Shown here one piece after another: positions 18,398-25,724 of a DNA stretch of 64,000 nt (the first letter of the stretch is position 1; each line of letters starts with the position of its first letter). The stretch is from positions 51,037 through 115,036 of the forward strand of contig CAZHEV010000008.1 in NCBI GenBank assembly GCA_964531335.1, read 5' to 3'. The translations under genes were made by a program, and so were the position numbers. A model generated the notes under the pieces. That model was not told where the DNA came from, did not search any database, and saw nothing but the letters and a program-made list of their open reading frames with translations. Source of the stretch: CAZHEV01 sp964531335 [NCBI: uncultured bacterium] (GTDB lineage Bacteria; Eisenbacteria; RBG-16-71-46; CAZHEV01).

Positions 18398-18814
18398 CTA
18401 GGGCCCGTCCTTTGGGGCCCTTATGCTCTCGACCAGCCACGGCGGTATGCTGGTCGGGCGCCTGTCGGAGCTGACGCAAATGTGAATGGTCTCACCCTCG
18501 GCAAGCCTCGTGCCGTCGCGCTTTATCGTGTAACCGAACGTGATGGACCGGCTCTTCAGATCCTTGACCCGCGCCACGATCGCAAGCTCCTCGTCGTAAC
18601 AGGCGGGCGAGGATATCCGGCAACTGAACCGCGAGATAGGAAGGTAGCATCCCTTCTTCTCGACCTCGGAATACGGCATTCCTCTGTCTCTGAGGTACGC
18701 CGCCCTTCCCAGCTCGAACCAAACCAGGTAGTTGGCATTGTACGCCACGCCCATCATGTCGGTCTCGGCATAACGCACCCTGGTCTTCACCACCGTCTCG
18801 AATCCGCCTGTCAA
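18398..18814 (-). CDS. Acyl-CoA thioesterase, hot-dog fold (YbgC/4HBT family)
   Basis: 138 residues. The family signature is RVRYAETDMMGVAYNANYLV followed by WFELGRAAYL; the catalytic Asp lies in ETDMMG. The usual active-site His of Y(H/N)ANY is Asn here, a known variant. The rest (SFCRIS..YDEELAIVARV, then RSITFGYTIKRDG) is the central beta sheet. It is expected to hydrolyse short- or medium-chain acyl-CoA in the cytosol. The start is uncertain: TTG 18814 has only a weak ribosome site, and a GTG a few codons further in is possible. Confidence 0.8.
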   Translation of the reverse strand: MTGGFETVVKTRVRYAETDMMGVAYNANYLVWFELGRAAYLRDRGMPYSEVEKKGCYLPISRFSCRISSPACYDEELAIVARVKDLKSRSITFGYTIKRDGTRLAEGETIHICVSSDRRPTSIPPWLVESIRAPKDGP

Positions 18815-18866
18815 CTTGTACCCCCGAGGATGTCACGTTGTTGGGTGACCGCGCCGGCCCAAGAAC

Positions 18867-18890
18867 GGGGCGCGACCCCTGTCGCGCCCC
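18867..18890. terminator. Perfect 10-base-pair hairpin
   Basis: GGGGCGCGAC, CCCT loop, GTCGCGCCCC. It lies between the LolA-like gene and the thioesterase, both on the minus strand. The T-tract after it is weak (GTTCTT), so it may be a processing or attenuating hairpin rather than a full terminator. Confidence 0.45.
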
Positions 18891-18959
18891 GGTTGCCGAC
18901 TTCCAGCGGGCGGACGCCGATCCCCGGCGCCTCCGAATGCCACAGCCCTGCAACCGGGC

Positions 18960-18979
18960 ATGCCGAGGCTTCTCGGCAT
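18960..18979. terminator. Hairpin downstream of the LolA-like gene
   Basis: ATGCCGAG, GCTT loop, CTCGGCAT: an eight-base stem lying 25 bases after the stop codon of the minus-strand gene at 19005. There is no strong T-tract. Confidence 0.35.
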
Positions 18980-19004
18980 CCCCCATGCCGGCCGCTTTCG
19001 GTGA

Positions 19005-19754
19005 TTACAAGGCCTTGGGATCGAAGAGATCGTCGGACAGGCCCGCGTTCAGCTCCAGAGACTCCACGGTCATGGTGCCGACGGCATCATCTCCCAAGTA
19101 ATAGTCCGTCCTGTAAGGCATCTCTCGGCCCTCGACCTCTCTGAAGTCCGAATGCGCCCATCGCAACTGCCTGCCTTGCACGCCACCCTCTCCGCCGACC
19201 ATTACGAGGGTTTCCTTGTCGAGCCACGCGGTGACCGCAGGTTCATTGTCGTACAGTGTTATCTCGACTACGTGGCAGTCCCTTCCACCGTACTCCGCGC
19301 TTCCCACTATCTCCGCGTTGTCCGGGAATTTCTGCCACCACTGGTGCTCCGTCTGGTACGCGCCGGCCTCCTGCGTGCTGAGCTTCTTCTTGGGGACGAA
19401 ACCTGAAGTGAGCCAGGTGTCCACGCCGTCGTTCAGGACTATGGTTCTCGCATTGCCCATCTCCATGGCGCTTCCCTCGGCCGCGTTCAACTCCATCTCC
19501 GACTCGACCCTGGACTTCTGCCCCTTGATATAGGTGGTGGTTGTGGTGGACAGCGTGCCCGCCCTGGTAATCATCCTCATCACCGTTACCATCTCGAGGC
19601 CTTCGACCTCCTCCATGAACTCGTCGTGGCTCTGTTTGGCTTCCTCGAGTATCTCGGAGGCCTCCTGGCAAGCAGCCGGACCAACGGCGAAAGCGAGCGC
19701 CAACACGACCACCGCAAGCGCGGAAAAGACCCTGCCGATAGTGAATCTCAACAT
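19005..19754 (-). CDS. Exported LolA-like outer-membrane lipoprotein-sorting protein
   Basis: 249 residues. The signal peptide is MLRFTIGRVFSALAVVVLAL, continuing to VGPAACQ, where the Cys may be a lipobox (PAAC). The mature protein starts with a helix, SEILEEAKQSHDEFMEEVEG, then MVTVMRMITRAG and YIKGQKSRVESEM. After this come VDTWLTSGFVPKKKLSTQEA and CHVVEITLYDNEPAVTAWLD, the half-barrel pattern of LolA/LolB-fold and DUF4412-like proteins. It probably carries or binds a lipidic ligand in the periplasm; orthology to LolA itself is not established. ATG 19754 follows AAGGAGAGATGGG, and a good promoter lies at 19882-19910. Confidence 0.7.
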   Translation of the reverse strand: MLRFTIGRVFSALAVVVLALAFAVGPAACQEASEILEEAKQSHDEFMEEVEGLEMVTVMRMITRAGTLSTTTTTYIKGQKSRVESEMELNAAEGSAMEMGNARTIVLNDGVDTWLTSGFVPKKKLSTQEAGAYQTEHQWWQKFPDNAEIVGSAEYGGRDCHVVEITLYDNEPAVTAWLDKETLVMVGGEGGVQGRQLRWAHSDFREVEGREMPYRTDYYLGDDAVGTMTVESLELNAGLSDDLFDPKAL

Positions 19755-19881
19755 CCCATCTCTCCTTTCACGGCGACACTTGCTCGCCCTCCCGGTCCCG
19801 AGATGGGTCGGGCGAGATGCCTGACGATCGAGTTTATCCCCAGTTGAGCGTTTCCCGGCGGTTCCTCGCCGCCGAATAGAA

Positions 19882-19910
19882 ACTCTATTGCCGAAGGCGG
19901 CGCCTGTCAA
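19882..19910 (-). promoter_or_regulatory. Promoter of the LolA-like gene
   Basis: Minus strand TTGACA (19905-19910), 17-base spacer, TAGAGT (19882-19887). Confidence 0.7.
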
Positions 19911-19952
19911 CGCCAATCAAATCCGGCCCCCACGCCGCGCCCGGCGGGAGAG

Positions 19953-19981
19953 TTGACGGAACTCCTCGCATCATGCTAAGC
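19953..19981 (+). promoter_or_regulatory. Promoter of the TPR-TlpA gene
   Basis: TTGACG (19953-19958), 17-base spacer, CTAAGC (19976-19981) preceded by ATG. It is divergent from the 19882-19910 promoter, with the two -35 boxes 42 bases apart. Confidence 0.6.
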
Positions 19982-20070
19982 TTCATGGTGATGCTCGCAG
20001 TGCCCCACACCTTGTGTGCCGGCTGAGCCCGGCCTCATCTCACTGAAGGGTTCTTAGAACGGAGACGCCC

Positions 20071-21312
20071 GTGCCGTCCATTTCAACGATACTGTTCATG
20101 GTCCTTGCGTTAGCCGCCGCGCCCGCGACGGATGACCCCGCCGCGGACTCGACGTCGGTCCGCGCCGGCGAAGCCCGCGCCGCGCGCGTCACCCAGGTCG
20201 ATCTCGTACGCGCCGCTCACGTATCCGACCTTCCGCAGAGACTGGAGCTCCTGGAGAGCTTCTTGGCCAGGCCGATGAGGGAGGAGCTGCGCCCTACGGT
20301 CTTTCGAATGATAGTCTCGACATGCAGGGAATTGGGAGACCTCGAAGCTGCGATGTTCTACGGCGAGGAGGCCTTGAAAATCTCTCCTTCGGACCCCGGT
20401 GTGTTGCTCGAGCTGGCCGCGGCCCACGCCGCGGACGAGGGCTCCGACGTCGACGCCGGCATCGAGTACGCAGAGCGCGCGATGCGCGCGATAGAGTCGG
20501 CGGCCGAGCAGATGGGCGAGGAGGACAGGCGCCGTGTCACCCCCTACATCGCCTCACTGCTCAGCGACTGGGGCTGGATGTTGTTCAGAAAGGGCGACGT
20601 GGACCAAGCGGAGTCAAAGCTGATGGAGGCGGCCGAAACGCTCAAGGTCCCCGCCGTCTTCGTCAGATTGGGCCGTGTGCTGGCGAAAAAGGGCGACCTC
20701 GACCAGGCCAAGGACCACTATGCGATGGCTCTCGCGCTGTCCTCTGGTAAAGACCAGGACGCGCAAGAGGCGTTACGTGAGATAGTCGAGGCTCAGGGGG
20801 GAGGGGAGATCGACGTCCAGGGACTGGTCGATGAGAAACGGTCGGAGATAGCGAGATTGAAGAAGGAGGCGATGGCGGAGGATAGCAAGCTAAAGCCGGA
20901 GCCGGCGCCCGCTTTCCAGGTGACGACCCTTGAAGGCGATAATGTTTCTCTCGAGGGGCTCCGCGGCAAGGTTGTCGTACTCGACTTCTGGGCCACCTGG
21001 TGCGGCCCCTGCCACCGGGAGCTGCCTATCATCCAGAAAACCTACGAGACCTTCATGGACGACGACGTCTACGTACTGGCGGTAAGCATCGATGCGGACA
21101 GCTCGCTGGTCAGGCCTTACGTGGAGAAGAAGGGCCTTACCATGCCTGTCGCGATATCGAGGGAAGTAGGCAAGGCCTACGGTGCGGCGTCCATCCCCAT
21201 GCTGGTGATCGTCGACGGACGAGGCCTTCTGCGGTACGTCCACACAGGTTATCACCCGGACATCGAAGAGGTGCTGCCGGAAGAGATCAAGGAGCTTCTG
21301 CGAGAGCTGTAG
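20071..21312 (+). CDS. TPR protein with C-terminal TlpA/ResA-type thioredoxin domain
   Basis: 413 residues. A short signal peptide (MPSISTILFMVLALAAAPAT) is followed by TPR-like helices at about 60-240 (AMFYGEEALKISPSDPGVLL; GDVDQAESKLMEAAETLKVP; GDLDQAKDHYAMALAL). The thioredoxin fold starts near 280: VVVLDFWATWCGPCHRELPI carries the CGPC redox pair at Cys311 and Cys314, then YVLAVSIDADSS and the cis-Pro region AASIPMLVIVDGRGLL. It is expected in the periplasm as a disulfide reductase, for example in cytochrome c or envelope protein maturation, with TPRs for partner binding. The start is GTG 20071. Confidence 0.86.
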   Translation: MPSISTILFMVLALAAAPATDDPAADSTSVRAGEARAARVTQVDLVRAAHVSDLPQRLELLESFLARPMREELRPTVFRMIVSTCRELGDLEAAMFYGEEALKISPSDPGVLLELAAAHAADEGSDVDAGIEYAERAMRAIESAAEQMGEEDRRRVTPYIASLLSDWGWMLFRKGDVDQAESKLMEAAETLKVPAVFVRLGRVLAKKGDLDQAKDHYAMALALSSGKDQDAQEALREIVEAQGGGEIDVQGLVDEKRSEIARLKKEAMAEDSKLKPEPAPAFQVTTLEGDNVSLEGLRGKVVVLDFWATWCGPCHRELPIIQKTYETFMDDDVYVLAVSIDADSSLVRPYVEKKGLTMPVAISREVGKAYGAASIPMLVIVDGRGLLRYVHTGYHPDIEEVLPEEIKELLREL

Positions 21313-21700
21313 GACGCGGGGCCCCGTTTCCGCCGCAAAAGAAAAAACCCCATCCTGACCGTGTCAGCGCACCCCAGAAACTCTCTCGAGTAACGGCTCG
21401 GCACACTCGGAGCCGCCGGAGAACCGCTCGATCACGAATCGGACAGGGATTCTCTGGGGCCTAAGCCCCTCAACTATTAGGACGCCGCTATCTAAACGGC
21501 GATTCACCCTTTGTCCATCTGTTAGAGGAGTCAATCAGGTGGGGCTAAATGCCTATACACCGGCGGACCGGGCGGGTTCCAGGAAAACGTCCCCGCCCAC
21601 AGCAACACTGTATTGAAATGCGCCTCGGCGGGGGCCTCTCGACCACGGCAGCCCCCATGGACTCGCCTCGGAAAGCCTGCACGCTCAACGCAACGCCTGG
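21313..21700. other. Long intergenic region with inverted repeats and a minus-strand T-tract
   Basis: About 390 bases between convergent TlpA-like and tatA genes with no convincing frame. On the minus strand CTGAC/GTCAG (21355-21367) is followed by TTTTTTCTTTT (21337-21347), a weak terminator for tatA or for an RNA. CCCCAGA (21372-21378) can pair with TCTGGGG (21452-21458) around an inner stem CGGCTC/GAGCCG. GCCG/CGGC flanks 21484-21500. It may be a structured RNA, but no known family could be matched by eye. Confidence 0.4.
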
Positions 21701-22078
21701 TCAGCTACCTTCGCGCGTTCCCGGCTCGTCCGGTCGATCGGCGGACCCACCGCCCCCCACCTGCCCTTCCCCGCCGCCGGCGCGGTCGGGCTCGCCTCGC
21801 TTTTCCGGCTCGCCGGCCGCTCCCGCGCCTGTTTCAGAGCTTTCCCCGCCGGCTTTCTTGGGCCGCGCTCGGGTTGAGGCACCGGGCTTCTTGCCCGTGA
21901 GCAGGTCCTGTTGCTTAGCGACCTCCTGGAACTCGTTTTCTATCTCGCCGGCCGCTCTCTTGAAATCGCGGATGCTCTTGCCGACGGCCCGGGCGACCTC
22001 CGGGATCCTGTCGGCGCCGAAAAGCAGTAGCACGACTAGAAAGAGTATCAGAAGCTCTTGGCTCCCAATGCCGAACAA
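21701..22078 (-). CDS. tatA: Sec-independent translocase subunit TatA
   Basis: 125 residues. A single N-terminal membrane helix (FGIGSQELLILFLVVLLLFG) is followed by the hinge and amphipathic helix ADRIPEVARAVGKSIRDFKR, then AAGEIENEFQEV. The FG before the amphipathic helix and the polar residue early in the membrane segment are diagnostic for TatA/B. The last 60 residues are a Gly/Glu/Pro-rich disordered tail. It forms the twin-arginine translocation pore in the inner membrane. TatC is not in the window. It is likely co-transcribed with the gene at 22125-23597, 46 bases upstream. Confidence 0.88.
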   Translation of the reverse strand: MFGIGSQELLILFLVVLLLFGADRIPEVARAVGKSIRDFKRAAGEIENEFQEVAKQQDLLTGKKPGASTRARPKKAGGESSETGAGAAGEPEKRGEPDRAGGGEGQVGGGGSADRPDEPGTREGS

Positions 22079-22124
22079 AGTCCGCCTCCATGAGAACGCG
22101 ACGCGATGCGCGTCTCGTCACGGT

Positions 22125-23597
22125 CTAAAGCCAACTGCCCAGAGCGCGCTCGGCCTCAGTCACGGCCGACTTCACAGTCGCGGGAACGAGCCCCAGCTCA
22201 TTCTCAAGCGCCTCGTGGGTCAATCTGCCCCCTCTCTCCCACAGGGAGACCATCAAAGAGCCGGCATCCGGGTTGAAGCACCAGTCATCTCCAAACCTTG
22301 CCCTGAAATAGGACCGCAGCGAGAAGCCGAGCATCAACCCCCGCAGCCGGTGAAAAGGTCCGAGCAGATCGCCCACACTCCTGAATATCATAGCACCCGC
22401 CGACCTGATTCCCAAAGCCGACCCCAAGACATTCGAAACCGCGGCCCCCAGCCCGGGGCCCCCTCCCTCCTCCACGAAGGCCGCCGCGAAGGCCGCGTCC
22501 CTCCTGTACCTCATCAGCGCCAACATGGCTCCCAGCGGCGGCCATTCCTTGCGCAGCTCGCCCCCATCGAGTCGTTCCAGGAAGGAGCGTTCCAGGAGCA
22601 GTCCCTCGAGCAAATAGCCCCATGCGTGAGCAACGGCGGGATCGATCAGCCACCTGAGCTCGAAGGGCAACAGCCCGTTCGGATGCGAGTAGTTCAAGGC
22701 ACGTCCAAGCTCGTGCACGTACAGCCCCGCATAGTCGAGGGAGTCTCGTCTCTCCCCCAACACAATCACCCGCTTGGGAACGTCCAGCGCCATGCAAAGA
22801 GGCGTCCCCAATCTGCCCTCCGCGCTCTTCAAGTCCATGAGCCGGCGTCGGACCCAACCGACCTCGATTCCGGCCGCTCCGAGCGCGGACAGAACGAGCT
22901 CCATTGAGCGCTCGAACTCGACCTTGGGCGCCGCGCCCGCGGGACCCGCCAGCCACAGGAGATCGTGCTCCTCGACCAACTCGCGCGGCATATGGCACTT
23001 CTTCTTAATAAACCATGATAATATATCGCCATAACCATCTGCAGTAGCTTCTAATAGCGACGTCGCAAGCTCGGCTGTTTCCACGACCGGAACGCCCATG
23101 CCGCATTCCGCCGCCATCGCCGTGGAGTCGAACCCGAGCGCCCCGGACGCTGATGCGGCCTTGGCAAGCGCGTCGGCCGCCGAGCCAGCCAGCGGCAAGC
23201 TGGAGCCTCGCCAAAGCAAGTCCACCTCCGCGCGCACTGACCGATCATCCAGCTCTGCTATGAGTACTGGTGCCCTTCTCAGGCTCGCCTTGCCCACTCC
23301 GGGGACGGTCATGACGCCTGAGGACTCGGCGGTCAGCAAGGCGTCAAGGGGGCCCGACATCGCGGCGTCTAGGTGGAGCTGGACAAGGTACCGTTCGAGA
23401 GGTCCCGGGCCGGCGCCGGTCACGCTGGGTGTCCAGTTCCCGGGATCCAGTAGGGGTGAAGCTGCGTCGTAGAGATCCCTCACACTGCTGTCGACCTTGA
23501 CGCCCGAGAGCTGGAGGAATCTTTCCTCTTCAACAGCCTGGACGAGCTCTTCGAGCTCCATCTTGAAGTCGCGGCTATCTTCGCTTGCCATCGCCAA
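22125..23597 (-). CDS. Inactive M3-like metallopeptidase homologue
   Basis: 490 residues. The C-terminal half (about 200-490) follows M3/oligoendopeptidase-like helical proteins: the zinc helix region reads DYAGLYVHELGRALNYSHPN (His295, Glu296), then LPFELRWLIDPAVAHAWGYL. In active relatives these read HE.GH and a downstream SV.E..AFL.E. Here the second His is Arg299 and the downstream Glu position is His, so two of three zinc ligands are missing. The N-terminal 200 residues are Ala/Leu-rich and not recognised. There is no signal peptide. The start may be TTG 23597 or ATG 23591, just after a terminator for the upstream gene. Possibly a peptide-binding pseudoenzyme; the role is unknown. Confidence 0.6.
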   Translation of the reverse strand: MAMASEDSRDFKMELEELVQAVEEERFLQLSGVKVDSSVRDLYDAASPLLDPGNWTPSVTGAGPGPLERYLVQLHLDAAMSGPLDALLTAESSGVMTVPGVGKASLRRAPVLIAELDDRSVRAEVDLLWRGSSLPLAGSAADALAKAASASGALGFDSTAMAAECGMGVPVVETAELATSLLEATADGYGDILSWFIKKKCHMPRELVEEHDLLWLAGPAGAAPKVEFERSMELVLSALGAAGIEVGWVRRRLMDLKSAEGRLGTPLCMALDVPKRVIVLGERRDSLDYAGLYVHELGRALNYSHPNGLLPFELRWLIDPAVAHAWGYLLEGLLLERSFLERLDGGELRKEWPPLGAMLALMRYRRDAAFAAAFVEEGGGPGLGAAVSNVLGSALGIRSAGAMIFRSVGDLLGPFHRLRGLMLGFSLRSYFRARFGDDWCFNPDAGSLMVSLWERGGRLTHEALENELGLVPATVKSAVTEAERALGSWL

Positions 23598-23630
23598 AGA
23601 AAAGAAGAGCCTTCTCAGAGAAGGCTCTTC
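23594..23630 (-). terminator. Strong Rho-independent terminator of the Tyr-rich protein gene
   Basis: A perfect 12-base stem GAAGAGCCTTCT / AGAAGGCTCTTC (23604-23630) with a three-base loop, followed on the minus strand by TTTTCTTTGG. It directly abuts the start of the M3-like gene. Confidence 0.85.
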
Positions 23631-23725
23631 CCCTGGTGCAGGTCAATGAGGGCGGGACAGCTTGTCCCGGATCGCAGAAGAACGACGTTTCACACCCCCG
23701 ACGGAATGGGCAGGAAACCGGTGGT

Positions 23726-24853
23726 CTATCTGCCACGTCCTCCACGACTGCTTCGACCGGACGCTCGGCTGCCGGAGCTCCGTCCATCGGAGCTTCTGGA
23801 GCCGGACGATCTGCCCGATCTCATGCTGCTTCGCGAGTCGCCGCTCCTGGATCTGGAGGAACGCACGGAGCTGCCCCTGGAATCCCCGCTGCGTCCTGTC
23901 CTGGAGCGTTCCACCCGGCTCTTGCTTCTGGGGCTATCGGTCTTGTCTCTCGACCGGTAGTACCGGCTGTCCCTCGACGGGGCAGTGCGGCCGAGCCTGT
24001 CGGGATCGCGCCTGTAAGGGACTCTCTTCAGGTAGCCGTCCGAGCCCCGCTTGGTCCTGTAGATACCGGTTCTGCTCCTGTAGTCCTTTCCATAGCGCCA
24101 GTCTCGGTCTCCGCGGCCATCCGCGTACAATCCTCTAGGCTTCCCTTCCGGAAAGACGTAGCGGCCGTCGCGGGCCAGGTAACCTCCCCTGGCGCCCTTC
24201 TCCGCGTAAGTGTACCTCGGCTTCAGCTTGTACCCGGACTTTCCCCTGTAGTGATAGCTGTCCGCCGGGTCTCCGCGCCGCCAGTGATGGCGGATCCCTC
24301 GTCCGACGACTATGTCCCCGCCCGGCCTGTAGGTCCAGCAGTCCCAGGGATAGTAGTAGGCGTAAGGGCTCCAGTGGTAGTAATACGGCCAGTAGTGATT
24401 GTAGTAGAACGCGTCGTAGTAGAAGGGCCTATGCCACCACCAATAAGGGTAGTACCAGCTATCGTAGTAGCCGAAGCTGAAATACAGGTGAACTCTGCTG
24501 CGGGGATGCCTGACCACTACCACGTCGTCGTCATAGTAAGTGTCGTCTTGGTAGTAGTAGGAATCGTCCTCGTAGTATGTGTCTTGGTCTGGGTAAGCCT
24601 CGGCCTTGGGAGCGCCGGCCGAAGTCGCTATCATGTACTCGATGACCTCGGAGCTTACCCCCGCCTCCCAGAGCTCGATGATCTCCTCGGTTGAAAGGTC
24701 GAATGTCTCGCCCGACGCCTCAATCTTGGCTATGATTATGGAGTCTTCGACGCCTGCCGAGCTCAGATATATGACGTCGTCCACACTGATAGCCAGAGCC
24801 GGGGAGGAAAGGAGGAAGGTAAACAGTATTGACAGGACGATCTTCTTGACCAT
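23726..24853 (-). CDS. Secreted low-complexity protein: Tyr/Trp-rich middle, Arg/Ser/Gly-rich tail
   Basis: 375 residues. Signal peptide MVKKIVLSILFTFLLSSPAL. Residues 22-80 form a small helical domain (SVDDVIYLSSAGVEDSIIIA, then ELWEAGVSSEVIEYMI) of the kind found at the start of many exported proteins, where two short helix pairs repeat. Residues 90-190 are extremely aromatic, with runs such as YYPYWWWHRPFYYDAFYYNH. Residues 200-290 are basic with Gly-Tyr repeats. The last 85 residues are almost only Arg, Ser, Gly and Asp. No catalytic motif is seen. It may be a surface, matrix or aggregation-prone structural protein. It has its own promoter and terminator, so it is monocistronic. Confidence 0.72.
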   Translation of the reverse strand: MVKKIVLSILFTFLLSSPALAISVDDVIYLSSAGVEDSIIIAKIEASGETFDLSTEEIIELWEAGVSSEVIEYMIATSAGAPKAEAYPDQDTYYEDDSYYYQDDTYYDDDVVVVRHPRSRVHLYFSFGYYDSWYYPYWWWHRPFYYDAFYYNHYWPYYYHWSPYAYYYPWDCWTYRPGGDIVVGRGIRHHWRRGDPADSYHYRGKSGYKLKPRYTYAEKGARGGYLARDGRYVFPEGKPRGLYADGRGDRDWRYGKDYRSRTGIYRTKRGSDGYLKRVPYRRDPDRLGRTAPSRDSRYYRSRDKTDSPRSKSRVERSRTGRSGDSRGSSVRSSRSRSGDSRSSMRSGRSSGSRSSDGRSSGSRASGRSSRGGRGR

Positions 24854-24911
24854 TGGGAATCACCAGCCTTCCGTCGGTGGTCGCGCGCGCCGGTCCCTTC
24901 TTACATTATTT

Positions 24912-24940
24912 AGATTACTTTCATCTTCATGCGGTGTCAA
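24912..24940 (-). promoter_or_regulatory. Promoter of the Tyr-rich protein gene
   Basis: Minus strand TTGACA (24935-24940), 17-base spacer, TAATCT (24912-24917). Confidence 0.7.
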
Positions 24941-24990
24941 GGGTTATCTCGGCGGCGGACCGCCGAGCCGCTCTCCAAAACGCCCGTTTC

Positions 24991-25019
24991 TTGACATATC
25001 GCCTCCTTTCCAGCTAACT
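24991..25019 (+). promoter_or_regulatory. Promoter of the outer-membrane barrel gene
   Basis: TTGACA (24991-24996), 17-base spacer, CTAACT (25014-25019). It is followed 17-22 bases later by the ribosome site AAAGGAGG. Confidence 0.65.
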
Positions 25020-25056
25020 TGATTTCCAAGGAGGTAGGATCGAAAGGAGGCATCGC

Positions 25057-25689
25057 ATGAGTACGCGGTTGCGCTTGATGCCGCACGCCGTGGGTTGTAG
25101 TCTTCTAATTCTTTTCCTAGCCGCAACATCCGCCCCCGCCGACACCATCCCCCGCACATACGGCTTCAAGGCCGGGCACTGGATCCCCGGAGAGGAGCTG
25201 TTCCGGGATGTCCTGGGGAGCGGCCTCCTCATAGGCGGATCCTACTCGCTGTCGCTTAGGCCGGACCGATGGATCGACTTCGAGCTGCTTTACTGGAAGG
25301 GAGAAGGCGATTTCTCGCCCGCGCAGAACGAGATCAGGTCATCGAGCGTAACGCTCGTGCCGCTCGCCCTGAGCCTGAGGGCCGACCTGCAGGCGATTCG
25401 CGGCGTCCAGCCCTTCGCGCTGGGCGGGATAGACCTGAACATAGTGAAGGAAGAAGTCGAGATAGTGCAGACCGACATCGACCAGGGCGGGACCAACTCT
25501 CTCAGCAACGCCTTCCTCGGGCTCCACTTCGGAGCAGGCGCGCAGTACGAGATCAGCCCCAAGGCGCTCTTGTATCTGGAAGCAAGGCTGTCGATATCCA
25601 GCGCCGACATGGCCGGCGTCGGCGGGGTGGTGGGCAACGGAACCAGTCTGGGAGGAGTGGGAATACTCGCGGGTGTCAGAACAAGGTAG
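25057..25689 (+). CDS. Small outer-membrane beta-barrel protein
   Basis: 210 residues with a signal peptide (MSTRLRLMPHAVGCSLLILF, then SAPADT). The mature part alternates hydrophobic and polar residues in eight or so strands (GGSYSLSLRPDRWIDFELLY; VTLVPLALSLRADL; LHFGAGAQYEI; ALLYLEARLSISSAD) and ends LAGVRTR. The pattern suits an OmpW/OmpA-type barrel of the outer membrane, although the last residue is Arg rather than the usual aromatic. The start ATG 25057 follows AAAGGAGGCATCGC. Cargo or function is not recognisable. Confidence 0.7.
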   Translation: MSTRLRLMPHAVGCSLLILFLAATSAPADTIPRTYGFKAGHWIPGEELFRDVLGSGLLIGGSYSLSLRPDRWIDFELLYWKGEGDFSPAQNEIRSSSVTLVPLALSLRADLQAIRGVQPFALGGIDLNIVKEEVEIVQTDIDQGGTNSLSNAFLGLHFGAGAQYEISPKALLYLEARLSISSADMAGVGGVVGNGTSLGGVGILAGVRTR

Positions 25690-25724
25690 GGGCGATTCGC
25701 CTCCCCCGTTGGCGTTGCCGGGCC

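Noticed and set aside
18804-18814. TTGACAGGCGG at the thioesterase start as a -35 box
   Set aside because: No -10-like sequence lies 16-18 bases further along the minus strand, and the triplet TTG fits as the start codon.
21313-21700. tmRNA, 6S, SRP or RNase P RNA in the long gap
   Set aside because: None of the conserved strings of these RNAs (for example a TTCGA-containing tRNA-like end or GGAAGNA apical loop) is present; kept only as an unidentified structured region.
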